A program made the translations under genes and the position numbers. Positions 1-6,358 of a stretch of DNA of 6,966 nt are shown here, in pieces; the first letter of the stretch is position 1; each line of letters begins with the position of its first letter. The stretch is taken from positions 1-6,966 of the forward strand of contig JBHIFB010000151.1 of assembly GCA_046760905.1 (NCBI GenBank), in the 5' to 3' direction. Origin of the DNA: JBHIFB01 sp046760905. Its GTDB lineage: Bacteria > Gemmatimonadota > CAZMKB01. The notes under the pieces are model-generated. The model was not told the DNA's origin and did not search any database. It was given only the letters and a program-made list of their open reading frames with translations.

Positions 1-49
1 TGCTGCGTTTCACTTCCAAGATACGTCACCGTATTTGTGAAACGCAGCA
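1..49. repeat. Perfect 13-bp inverted repeat forming a long hairpin
   Basis: The arms TGCTGCGTTTCAC (1-13) and GTGAAACGCAGCA (37-49) are exact reverse complements. Inside them ATACG (21-25) pairs with CGTAT (30-34) around the loop TCAC, so the whole element folds as a two-part stem with a short bulge (14-18). No T-run follows either arm, so it is not a canonical intrinsic terminator. It begins at the first base of the window, so the stem could extend further upstream. It may be a dispersed palindromic repeat (REP-like), the end of a small mobile element, or an RNA structure at the end of an upstream transcript. The sequence does not decide between these. Confidence 0.75.
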
Positions 50-126
50 CTAAGTGGCCAGACGCCCGGGACATTCCTCTCCAAGTCCCAGGAAAAATGG
101 GGGAAGTGTGTGTTAAAGACTTCAGG

Positions 127-155
127 TTGACACGGAAGAGGTTTACTTGTAAATT
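127..155 (+). promoter_or_regulatory. Sigma70-like promoter upstream of purA
   Basis: A perfect -35 box TTGACA (127-132), a 17-base spacer and a -10 box TAAATT (150-155, four of six matches to TATAAT) point rightward. The expected start of transcription is around 161-163. This is the only good promoter seen before purA, and the leader would be about 75 bases. Oddly, the predicted start falls at the first arm of the hairpin at 162-195, so transcripts would have to read through that hairpin to reach purA. Confidence 0.6.
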
Positions 156-161
156 ACAACA

Positions 162-195
162 GGCAAAAGCCCCAGGTCCGGGGTTTTTTTTTGCC
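162..195 (+). terminator. Intrinsic terminator or leader hairpin before purA
   Basis: CCCC (170-173) pairs with GGGG (180-183) around the loop AGGTCC. The stem can be extended by A-T pairs (165-168 with the T-run) and by GGC (162-164) with GCC (193-195). Nine T residues (184-192) follow the GC stem, the classic form of a Rho-independent terminator. It may end transcription from upstream of the window. Because it lies directly after the promoter at 127-155, it could also act as an attenuator of purA. Confidence 0.7.
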
Positions 196-236
196 GGGTC
201 GATACATGGTCCTCGTATCATGGAGGGAGTCATTAC

Positions 237-1526
237 GTGGGATGCTCTGTAGTGCTTGGAACCCAGTGGGGTGATGAGGGGAAAGGAAAGGTCGTCGATT
301 GTCTGTCGAAGGATGTCGATATCGTAGCAAGATTCCAGGGGGGTGCGAATGCGGGGCATACCGTAACGATAGATGGAAAGGAGACGATCCTCCATCAGCT
401 GCCCACCGGTATTCTTTCCCCGGGTGTTATGTGTCTCATAGGCAATGGTGTGGTGCTTGATCCTGAGGAGCTCTTCGCCGAGATCGAGGCCATAGAGAAG
501 CTGGGGATTCGGGTGGACGGCCGTCTTAAAATCAGTCCCGGAGCCCACCTGCTGCTTCCTTACCATAAGGCGCTCGATCGGGCACAGGAAGAGAATCTGG
601 GCCCAAGAAAGCTGGGAACTACATGCAGGGGTATTGGCCCTGCATACTCAGATAAGGCTGCGAGGAGGGGTGTGAGATGCGCTGATCTTTTTGTTCCAGA
701 GAGGATCATAGAGGCCATCAATGAAGAAGCAGTGCGTAAGCAGGTTCAGCTGGAAGGATTGGGCGCGAAAGAAGCTACTTCAAAAGAAGAGATCCTTGCG
801 AATATTCTCGCCCTGAGGGAAAGACTGCTCGGGATGACAGTAGATGTATCTCTATACCTCCGGAGAGCTCTTTCAGAGGGTAAGAGAGTGCTATTGGAGG
901 GGGCCCAGGGCACAATGCTCGACCTCGATCACGGCACCTACCCCTTTGTGACATCGTCCAATACCACTGTAGGCGCTGCGATAATCGGTCTTGGCATTCC
1001 CCCTGGCTTGATCGATCAGGTGATCGGCGTTTGCAAGGCTTACACAACACGTGTAGGTATGGGTCCGTTTCCAACCGAGCTCACCGGAGAACTTGGTGAT
1101 GGGTTGAGGGAGAGAGGAAAGGAGTTCGGTGCGACGACAGGCCGTCCCAGGCGGTGTGGATGGTTCGATGCGGTGGTGGTACGATACTCGGTGAGGATTA
1201 ACGGAATAGACTCCCTCATCCTGACGAAGATGGACGTGCTGGACTCTCTGGATTCAATAAAGGTGGCCGTAGCCTACAGCCATGGAGAAGAGGTCCTGGA
1301 GCATTTCCCGTACGATCCCGGGATTCTCACAGAGGGGAAGCCCGTGTACAAGGAATTCGAAGGGTGGAAGAGCGATACTTCCACAGCGAGGGCTTACGGG
1401 GATCTTCCTTCTCTTGCGAGGAGCTTTATAGAAGGCATCAGTGAACTGGTAGGATGTCCCATCGAGTGCGTATCTGTCGGGCCCTCGAGAGAGGCGTTTA
1501 TCAAAACCGCTCATGGCGGGGCGTGA
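237..1526 (+). CDS. purA: Adenylosuccinate synthetase (PurA)
   Basis: This cytoplasmic enzyme joins IMP and aspartate using GTP to give adenylosuccinate, the first committed step from IMP to AMP in purine synthesis (EC 6.3.4.4). The 429-residue length is normal for the family. The N-terminal signature GTQWGDEGKGK (8-18) includes the catalytic Asp13, and GGANAGHTV (35-43) includes the catalytic His41; both have the numbering known for the E. coli enzyme. GTTCRGIGPAYSDK (127-140) is the IMP-binding loop, and TTGRPRRCGWFD (300-311) carries Arg303 and Arg305 of the substrate/aspartate loop. The GTG start at 237 is chosen because the protein begins directly with the conserved first strand and GGAGGGAG (222-229) lies at good spacing. 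No other start in this frame fits. It stands alone: a terminator follows at 1569-1601 and the next gene is convergent. Nothing is missing or broken. Confidence 0.98.
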   Translation: MGCSVVLGTQWGDEGKGKVVDCLSKDVDIVARFQGGANAGHTVTIDGKETILHQLPTGILSPGVMCLIGNGVVLDPEELFAEIEAIEKLGIRVDGRLKISPGAHLLLPYHKALDRAQEENLGPRKLGTTCRGIGPAYSDKAARRGVRCADLFVPERIIEAINEEAVRKQVQLEGLGAKEATSKEEILANILALRERLLGMTVDVSLYLRRALSEGKRVLLEGAQGTMLDLDHGTYPFVTSSNTTVGAAIIGLGIPPGLIDQVIGVCKAYTTRVGMGPFPTELTGELGDGLRERGKEFGATTGRPRRCGWFDAVVVRYSVRINGIDSLILTKMDVLDSLDSIKVAVAYSHGEEVLEHFPYDPGILTEGKPVYKEFEGWKSDTSTARAYGDLPSLARSFIEGISELVGCPIECVSVGPSREAFIKTAHGGA

Positions 1527-1568
1527 GCCCGGCTTGATTAATATCCTGAAAATAGAGAATATAAAACG

Positions 1569-1601
1569 AAGGCCGCAGCACGGGTGACTCTGCGGCCTTT
1601 T
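1569..1601. terminator. Bidirectional intrinsic terminator between convergent genes
   Basis: AAGGCCGCAG (1569-1578) pairs perfectly with CTGCGGCCTT (1590-1599) around an 11-base loop, giving a GC-rich 10-bp stem. TTTT (1598-1601) closes it on the + strand, ending purA 42 bases after its stop. On the - strand the stem is followed by TTCGTTTTAT, so it can also end the convergent gene whose stop is at 1653-1655. No better terminator is present for either gene. Confidence 0.88.
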
Positions 1602-1652
1602 GCTTATTCCTTATTTCAGGACTTGGGGCTTTGCCCACCTCCCTTTCATGTC

Positions 1653-3662
1653 CTATTTCACGAGTGTCATCTTCTTAGTGAGATTGAAATTACCCGCCCT
1701 CAGGTGGTAGAGATAGGTTCCAGACCCAACATTCTTCCCGTAGTCGTCCCTGCCGTCCCAGGTCATAGTGTGATAACCCGGGGCCAGCTCCCCCTCGAAC
1801 AATATCTTAACAAGCTGTCCTTTCAGATTGTAAATGGCCAGTCTTGCTCTTACCTTCTCTCCATTCTCTGAGCCCTTCTCGGGAATCGTGAATGTGATTC
1901 TGGTTGACGGGTTGAACGGGTTCGGGAAGTTCTGGGAGAGTGAGTAGGCCTTAGGCAACGCCTGTGGGTCGTCACCACCACCACCAATCACGCTTGGATT
2001 GTACTCGTATTCACCAGTAGTGTTCTGTGCAATGGTGTTCGGTGGCACAGCTCTGTCACGTATCCCGTTGATTGTGATCGTGTAAGTGATGCCCGGAACG
2101 TGATGCGTTGTCGCCAGGTGGACATCCGTGAGATTCTCATCGAGGACGGCATAAACAACGACGATGCCGTTGTCGATCACATAATTCGAAGTGAGTTCCG
2201 CCGATGACTCCTCCACCGGCTCTGTGAAGGAAATCGTGAGACCACTGGCACTTGTAAGATACAGTGTGTCAACTGCCGGAGCTGTCATGTCATCGGTGAT
2301 GATGAACGTCGAATCGCTCTCGTCACTCACCTGCGAACCGCCGACATCGAGAATCCTTACCTTCGAGAGAGTGCTCGTGCTGGTCGGTACGGTCCATGAA
2401 TAGGTTCCAAGGTTAGGATAGGATGGTTCGATTACCTCCCAGCTGGCCCCGTCATCTGGACTGTATTGCAACTGAACCGAATCTATCGCACCGGTCCACT
2501 GCCATGTGATCAGGGATTCTGAACCTGCGAGCAGGACCTCGCCGCCGTTCGGGGAGGAGACTGTAAGAGAGGCTGGTTCGCCGCCCGCGCTCAGAGACAG
2601 GTACCACACCGATGTGCCGTTTCTGTAAACAACATGCGCTTCATAGGGTCCGGCCATGACATCAGGTTTGATGGCTCCCGCATCATAAATCTGGGGTAGG
2701 GACCACCCTCCTCCCGTGTTGATGGTGTACTCGTCATCCCAGAAGACGTATCTTGCTCCGGTCCCGTCTATCGCGATGACCGGGTCTTCACCGGTTCCGA
2801 GGATCTCGACTTCCGAGAAAGAGTCACCGAGCCATTCGATGTATCCTACGTCGTAGTCCTCGGGGAAGGAAACGTGAGGGTTGTTCGACGGGTCGGTTGC
2901 TACGTGCGGATCGTCTCCAGCGCGGAGAGGGGTGTCAGTGGCCATAATAATGGGCTCGAAGGCACCGGACACCCACTTCCTGTACATGACCTGGTAGGCC
3001 GTCGGGTTTCCTCCACCCTGCCTCCACACCACATGTAGCGCGTCGTCGTCTCCGAGAGCGAGGTGTGGATTTTTAGCCGGGTTGGTCCCCTCGGATATCT
3101 GCGTCTGCTGTCCCCAGCCATTGTCCCAGAGCATGTGGAATATCTCGCCTCTACCGGCCGGAATGTTTTGTCTCCTCCAGACAACATGTCTCTTTCCATC
3201 GCTTGCAACAGCGATTCGCACGTCCCTGAAATAGTATAGACTCGTATCAGGGTTGTCTACAATGAGCTCCGGGGTGCTCCAGCTCCCTCCTTCCTTGTTT
3301 ATGTAGTATAAGAAACCGCCGTCATCACCCCAAACTATGTGGGGGACGTTGTTCACATCAACCCAGACTTCAGGGGAAGCTACCTGGCTCACTCCAGATC
3401 CGGACGTGGGGACTGTCTCCTCTACATCCCACAGAGACCCATTGAAGTGCCTGTAATACAGGTTTGAACCCTGCATCCAAACAACATGGACCTGGTCGGC
3501 AGGCCCGACACATACATCCGGATGATTCCCATCACCCAGAAGGAAAGGGGTCTCCCCCGGCGTTAAAGCGAGCGATTGCGATACGGCGATTGCAATTGAT
3601 GTAAACGTGATAACGCACGCTGCCACTGCCCTTGCCTTTTTCCCGTACGAAGTCATCTCCAT
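1653..3662 (-). CDS. Secreted seven-repeat beta-propeller protein with Ig-like domains and a type A/FlgD-Ig sorting-like C-terminus
   Basis: The protein has 669 residues and its ligand or activity is unknown. The N-terminus is a Sec signal peptide (KKAR at 8-11, hydrophobic stretch about 12-27, likely cleavage near Ala32). Residues about 40-359 hold seven repeats, each with an acidic turn and a strand ending in an aromatic motif: HVVW 59-62, HIVW 108-111, HVVW 159-162, HVVW 210-213, HVSF 263-266, YVFW 305-308, HVVY 343-346. They are spaced 38-53 residues apart, as in a sialidase-like propeller. An Ig-like domain of the 'SPNGGE...W...YSPDDGASWE...YSWTVP' type (Kre9/KNH-like) covers about 366-456. 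A second Ig-like domain (Big_5-like) covers about 457-553. A GGGGDD linker leads to a C-terminal domain at 569-669 with NFPNPFNPSTRI, LAIYNLKGQLVK and GTYLYHLRAG. That domain matches the FlgD-Ig/T9SS type A family and suggests export to or beyond the cell surface. The ATG at 3660-3662 is chosen, with AAAGGA about 12 bases upstream; ATG 3654-3656 is an alternative. No sialidase catalytic set was recognised, so a binding role is as likely as an enzymatic one. Confidence 0.9.
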   Translation of the reverse strand: MEMTSYGKKARAVAACVITFTSIAIAVSQSLALTPGETPFLLGDGNHPDVCVGPADQVHVVWMQGSNLYYRHFNGSLWDVEETVPTSGSGVSQVASPEVWVDVNNVPHIVWGDDGGFLYYINKEGGSWSTPELIVDNPDTSLYYFRDVRIAVASDGKRHVVWRRQNIPAGRGEIFHMLWDNGWGQQTQISEGTNPAKNPHLALGDDDALHVVWRQGGGNPTAYQVMYRKWVSGAFEPIIMATDTPLRAGDDPHVATDPSNNPHVSFPEDYDVGYIEWLGDSFSEVEILGTGEDPVIAIDGTGARYVFWDDEYTINTGGGWSLPQIYDAGAIKPDVMAGPYEAHVVYRNGTSVWYLSLSAGGEPASLTVSSPNGGEVLLAGSESLITWQWTGAIDSVQLQYSPDDGASWEVIEPSYPNLGTYSWTVPTSTSTLSKVRILDVGGSQVSDESDSTFIITDDMTAPAVDTLYLTSASGLTISFTEPVEESSAELTSNYVIDNGIVVVYAVLDENLTDVHLATTHHVPGITYTITINGIRDRAVPPNTIAQNTTGEYEYNPSVIGGGGDDPQALPKAYSLSQNFPNPFNPSTRITFTIPEKGSENGEKVRARLAIYNLKGQLVKILFEGELAPGYHTMTWDGRDDYGKNVGSGTYLYHLRAGNFNLTKKMTLVK

Positions 3663-3948
3663 AGCGACACCATTCCTTTCATATGTTAAGTGTTGTTCCC
3701 GGTACTTTCGATCTTCGGTCGCTGTGAATTTGTTATTGGATTATTAAGCAAAAAACATGCCGAGATCTGTGCGAAGACTGTGCTCAAGTGGGATTGACAG
3801 GAAAGGCCTTTTACATTAAATATCGACCGTAGCATTTCAGGCGAAAGCGACACTTGGGCTTGAAGCGCTAATTGACCTTCCCACGGGCATTACGAATAGG
3901 CGGCAGTGACAGGAAAAACGATATTCCACGATTAAACGTCCTGCAGAA
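3663..3948. other. Divergent intergenic region
   Basis: These 286 bases separate two divergent genes and contain no supported coding sequence. The + strand carries the promoter at 3794-3822, which leaves a leader of about 120 bases before the acyltransferase gene. For the - strand gene I see no TTGACA-like box; only an AT-rich TAATAAT near 3741-3747 could serve as a -10 element, and this is weak. A ten-base direct repeat TGACAGGAAA occurs at 3795-3804 (overlapping the -35 box) and at 3907-3916. It could be an operator pair or chance. Confidence 0.6.
3794..3822 (+). promoter_or_regulatory. Sigma70-like promoter for the acyltransferase-MscS unit
   Basis: A perfect TTGACA (3794-3799) is followed after 17 bases by TAAATA (3817-3822), or after 16 bases by TTAAAT (3816-3821). 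The -10 core TAAAT is the same as in the promoter before purA, which supports both calls. It would drive the two genes at 3949-5816 as one transcript. Confidence 0.5.
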
Positions 3949-4710
3949 GTGGTCAGAGTGAGGAACGAGCATCCAGAGGCAAAACAGTTCAAGGTACACA
4001 CCGCATTGGATTCCGCCCACGCCTCGAAGCTGCACAGATATCAAGATCTTGTACTGGGTCGAAGAGGCCTTGGCGCACTTATGAAATACGAACTCTTAAA
4101 CGTATTCGTGTCCTCGATGCCCGGAGCTCCAGGTATCTTCCTGCGATCAAAGCTCTACCCGTCCATCCTCGGCCGTGTCGGCAGGAATGTGATATTTGGC
4201 AAGAATATTGTCCTGCGGCATCCGCATAAAATTCAGATCGGTGACAATTGCATCATAGACGACAACTGTCTATTGGATGCGAAGGGATCATCAAACACGG
4301 GCATCACACTCGGTGACAACGTTTTTCTCGGTCGTAACACGATACTGAGCTGCAAGGACGGTGACATTCTGCTGAAGGACAATGTCAATATAGGCTTCAA
4401 CTGTGTTATCTTCTCCTCCAGTAAAGTGATCCTGGAGGAATATGCGCTGTTGGCCGCATATTGTTACGTCGTAGGAGGTGGGAATTACAGTCTCGAGAGA
4501 ACAGGAAGGCCGATTGCCGAGCAGCCCGTGTTCGAGGACCGCGGAGTCATACTGGAGAAAAATTGCTGGCTGGGCGCAGGTGTTAATGTGCTGGACGGAT
4601 CCCGCATTGGTCATGATAGCGCAATCGGAGCTTCTTCGCTTGTCAACTCTGAGATCCCACCTTTCTCAATAGCTGTAGGCACTCCTGCGGTTGTAGTGAA
4701 GGAGAGGTAG
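3949..4710 (+). CDS. Left-handed beta-helix (hexapeptide repeat) acyltransferase, WbbJ/LacA-like
   Basis: This 253-residue protein is a probable O-acyltransferase that moves an acetyl or similar group from acyl-CoA to a sugar or glycan; the real substrate is unknown. It would act in the cytoplasm as a trimer. An N-terminal helical part (about 25-75, 'YQDLVLGRRGLGALMKYELL') precedes two blocks of hexapeptide repeats. The first, at about 97-175, includes IGDNCIIDDNCLLD, LGDNVFLGRNTIL and LKDNVNIGFNCVI. The second, at about 199-247, includes WLGAGVNVLDGSRIG, AIGASSLV and the typical end IPPFSIAVGTPAVVV. Between them the loop GGGNYSLERTGRPIAEQ (176-192) sits where many relatives carry the catalytic His, here apparently Tyr180. 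The start is uncertain: GTG 3949 and GTG 3958 are both possible and neither has a clear Shine-Dalgarno site. The frame is closed upstream by TGA at 3907-3909, and the N-terminal helices argue against a start as late as ATG 4081. The stop lies two bases before the next ATG, so the two genes are very likely co-transcribed. Confidence 0.9.
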   Translation: MVRVRNEHPEAKQFKVHTALDSAHASKLHRYQDLVLGRRGLGALMKYELLNVFVSSMPGAPGIFLRSKLYPSILGRVGRNVIFGKNIVLRHPHKIQIGDNCIIDDNCLLDAKGSSNTGITLGDNVFLGRNTILSCKDGDILLKDNVNIGFNCVIFSSSKVILEEYALLAAYCYVVGGGNYSLERTGRPIAEQPVFEDRGVILEKNCWLGAGVNVLDGSRIGHDSAIGASSLVNSEIPPFSIAVGTPAVVVKER

Positions 4711-4712
4711 AG

Positions 4713-5816
4713 ATGGGATGGCTTGCTGAAACCTTCGGTGGTTACTGGATCGATATAATCATCTCCTTCTCGATTATCTTCATCGCTTACTTTATCGGGG
4801 TTTTTATCCGGTCGAGGGTTTGGAACCGACTCCACGGGCTGGCCGAGAAAACGAGCTGGAACTGGGATGACCCCATAGTTAATAACCTCAAGAAGCCCGT
4901 TGTGACATGGTTCCTGCTGGCTGGAGCCTACGGAGTAAAGCTCATGTGGGAACCCTTCCTGCCACCCACTTTCTCCTCAATCATCGGCAATGTGATCTTC
5001 ATTTTTCTGGGCATCTCCGTTCTGTTTTTCATCGCCAAAACGGTCACGGATCTCATAGGCCTTTATGGAGACAGGGTAGCGCTTCCTGGGACCGGTCTGA
5101 CGCAGACTCTCGTGAAAACCCTCATACTCATAATCGGTGGGCTCATCATATTGAGCAGCCTCGGCGTTTCGATCACGCCTCTGCTCACAACGCTCGGTGT
5201 CGGGGGGCTGGCGGTGGCACTCGCGCTTCAGGACACGCTATCTAACTTATTCTCCGGCTTCTACATCACCATGGCTAGGAACATCCGTCAGGGTGATTTC
5301 ATCAGACTCGAAAGCGGCGAGGAAGGCTACGTGGTCGATATAGGATGGAGGGCTTCGGTTATCAGGATGCTTCCCAATAATGTGGTCATAATCCCTAATT
5401 CGAAGCTGGCCAACTCGATTATCACGAATTACTACCTTCCCGAGAAGGAGATGTCCGTCCTGGTTCAGGTGGGAGTCCACTACGACAGCGACCTGGAGCA
5501 TGTTGAAAGGGTGACGATCGAGACCGCAAGAGAGTGCCAGAAATCTGTCGATGGGGCGATTCCAACTCATGAGCCCTTCATCCGCTACCACACCTTCGAC
5601 AGCTCGAGTATAAACTTCTCCGTAATCCTGAGAACAGGTGAATTCACGGGAAACTACCTTCTTAAACACGAGTTTATAAAGAGGCTGCAAGCAAGATACA
5701 GGGAGGAAGGTATAGTAATACCATTTCCGATCAGAGCTCTGAATGTCGCCCAGGAAGGAGCCCAACACGTTCTGCCGACTATGGCGAGGGATGGGGAGGA
5801 GGCGGATAAGAGCTGA
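4713..5816 (+). CDS. Small-conductance mechanosensitive ion channel, MscS family
   Basis: This inner-membrane channel opens under membrane tension and releases solutes during osmotic down-shock; it works as a heptamer in the known family. The 367 residues give about five membrane segments (about 11-32, 62-80, 90-110, 133-150, 155-185), more than the three of E. coli MscS. The last is the glycine/alanine-rich pore helix, with GVGGLAVALALQDTLSNLFSG at 162-182. The MscS beta domain follows (about 187-245) with the signature GWRASVIRMLPNNVVIIPNS (211-230). The alpha/beta C-terminal domain ends near 345 with IVIPFPIRAL. A short charged tail (346-367) is probably disordered. ATG 4713 follows the upstream stop by two bases, and AAGGAG (4699-4704) inside the end of the acyltransferase gene is its ribosome site. 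Translational coupling is therefore likely. No clear terminator follows. Confidence 0.95.
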   Translation: MGWLAETFGGYWIDIIISFSIIFIAYFIGVFIRSRVWNRLHGLAEKTSWNWDDPIVNNLKKPVVTWFLLAGAYGVKLMWEPFLPPTFSSIIGNVIFIFLGISVLFFIAKTVTDLIGLYGDRVALPGTGLTQTLVKTLILIIGGLIILSSLGVSITPLLTTLGVGGLAVALALQDTLSNLFSGFYITMARNIRQGDFIRLESGEEGYVVDIGWRASVIRMLPNNVVIIPNSKLANSIITNYYLPEKEMSVLVQVGVHYDSDLEHVERVTIETARECQKSVDGAIPTHEPFIRYHTFDSSSINFSVILRTGEFTGNYLLKHEFIKRLQARYREEGIVIPFPIRALNVAQEGAQHVLPTMARDGEEADKS

Positions 5817-6074
5817 GCCGGAAGTGACCCCCGCCATTCATCTTCTCTCTCACGCAGGACGGTTCTCATGTAGGTAGTTCCTTAAAGTTATCCGCAAATA
5901 GAACTAGGAAATTTTCTACGATCTCTTTCATATTTATTTGTCGAAAGACTTAAATATTTCACGGAATTTATGATTTTTTGCTCAGGCGGATTTGGATGAT
6001 TGTGGGATTGGTGCAGGAGCTGTCGGATGTGTTGTGTGTAAAGATCATTTGATTATCCTGTACTTGAAACTGTC
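5817..6074. other. AT-rich region without a supportable gene
   Basis: Nothing convincing is encoded here on the + strand, and no terminator for the channel gene is evident. On the - strand two short open stretches look faintly protein-like: 6084-5968 (ATG, 38 codons, ending RLSKKS) and 5931-5866 (ATG, 21 codons, starting MKEIVENFL). Neither has a ribosome site or a recognisable family. They may be remnants continuing the broken genes to the right, or chance. Confidence 0.5.
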
Positions 6075-6348
6075 TTAGTCGCATAATATCTCTGGCGGCA
6101 TTCCGATCGAAGACCAGTATTTATGCACGTCAGTGTGCATAGTAATCGGGTCATTGGGAGTCACATGGAATTGAGCTCTTCTGCTTCATCTGTCGAATCA
6201 CCTACCACAAGTCTGTCATCGGCGGATCATAATAAGGTGATGTCCCATTCGCTGAAGTTTTTCTCATCAAGGTAAGCTACAAACATGTTATAGTCATCAC
6301 CAGAACAGGAAAGAACAGCAGCACTATTATGATCAGTATATATCTCAT
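6075..6348 (-). pseudogene. Broken small lipoprotein-like gene
   Basis: ATG 6346-6348 is preceded at good spacing by the ribosome site GAGGTG and starts 10 bases after the stop of the gene upstream. It opens a signal-peptide-like stretch, MRYILIIIVLLFF, but this frame stops at TAG 6277-6279. The overlapping frame gives LSCSGDDYNMFVAYLDEKN (from 6313), which looks like a lipobox cysteine (codon 6305-6307) and a mature lipoprotein N-terminus. One extra base in the run near 6310-6316 would join the two. That second frame meets TGA at 6227-6229, continues as SADDRLVVGDSTDEAEEL, and ends at TGA 6161-6163. A third frame (6176-6075) then reads QFHVTPNDPITMHTDVHKYW and on to TAA 6075-6077. The likely reading is one gene damaged by two frameshifts and a nonsense change. 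No family was recognised, and sequencing error is the alternative. Confidence 0.5.
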
Positions 6349-6358
6349 TCTACACCTC

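Noticed and set aside
216..221. TATCAT as a possible -10 box close to the purA start
   Set aside because: The only -35-like partner, TTGCCG at 191-196, is 19 bases away and weak, and the transcript would start inside the ribosome site.
37..252. Open frame of 71 codons on the + strand upstream of purA
   Set aside because: It runs through the palindrome, promoter and terminator T-run, overlaps the purA start, and has no recognisable family or codon pattern.
775..1074. Open frame of 99 codons on the - strand inside purA
   Set aside because: It is a shadow of the well-conserved purA coding frame.
1626..1637. GGGCTTTGCCC mini-hairpin between purA and the convergent gene
   Set aside because: Four pairs with a three-base loop and no T-run are too weak beside the strong terminator at 1569-1601.
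4291..4614. Open frame of 107 codons on the - strand inside the acyltransferase gene
   Set aside because: It is an antisense shadow of a clear hexapeptide-repeat gene.
5247..5837. Open frame of 196 codons on the - strand over the channel gene
   Set aside because: It lies antisense to a clear MscS family gene and its translation shows no domain or signal.
5936..5962. GTC-GAAA-GAC hairpin after the channel gene as a terminator
   Set aside because: The stem has only three solid pairs and no T-run follows.
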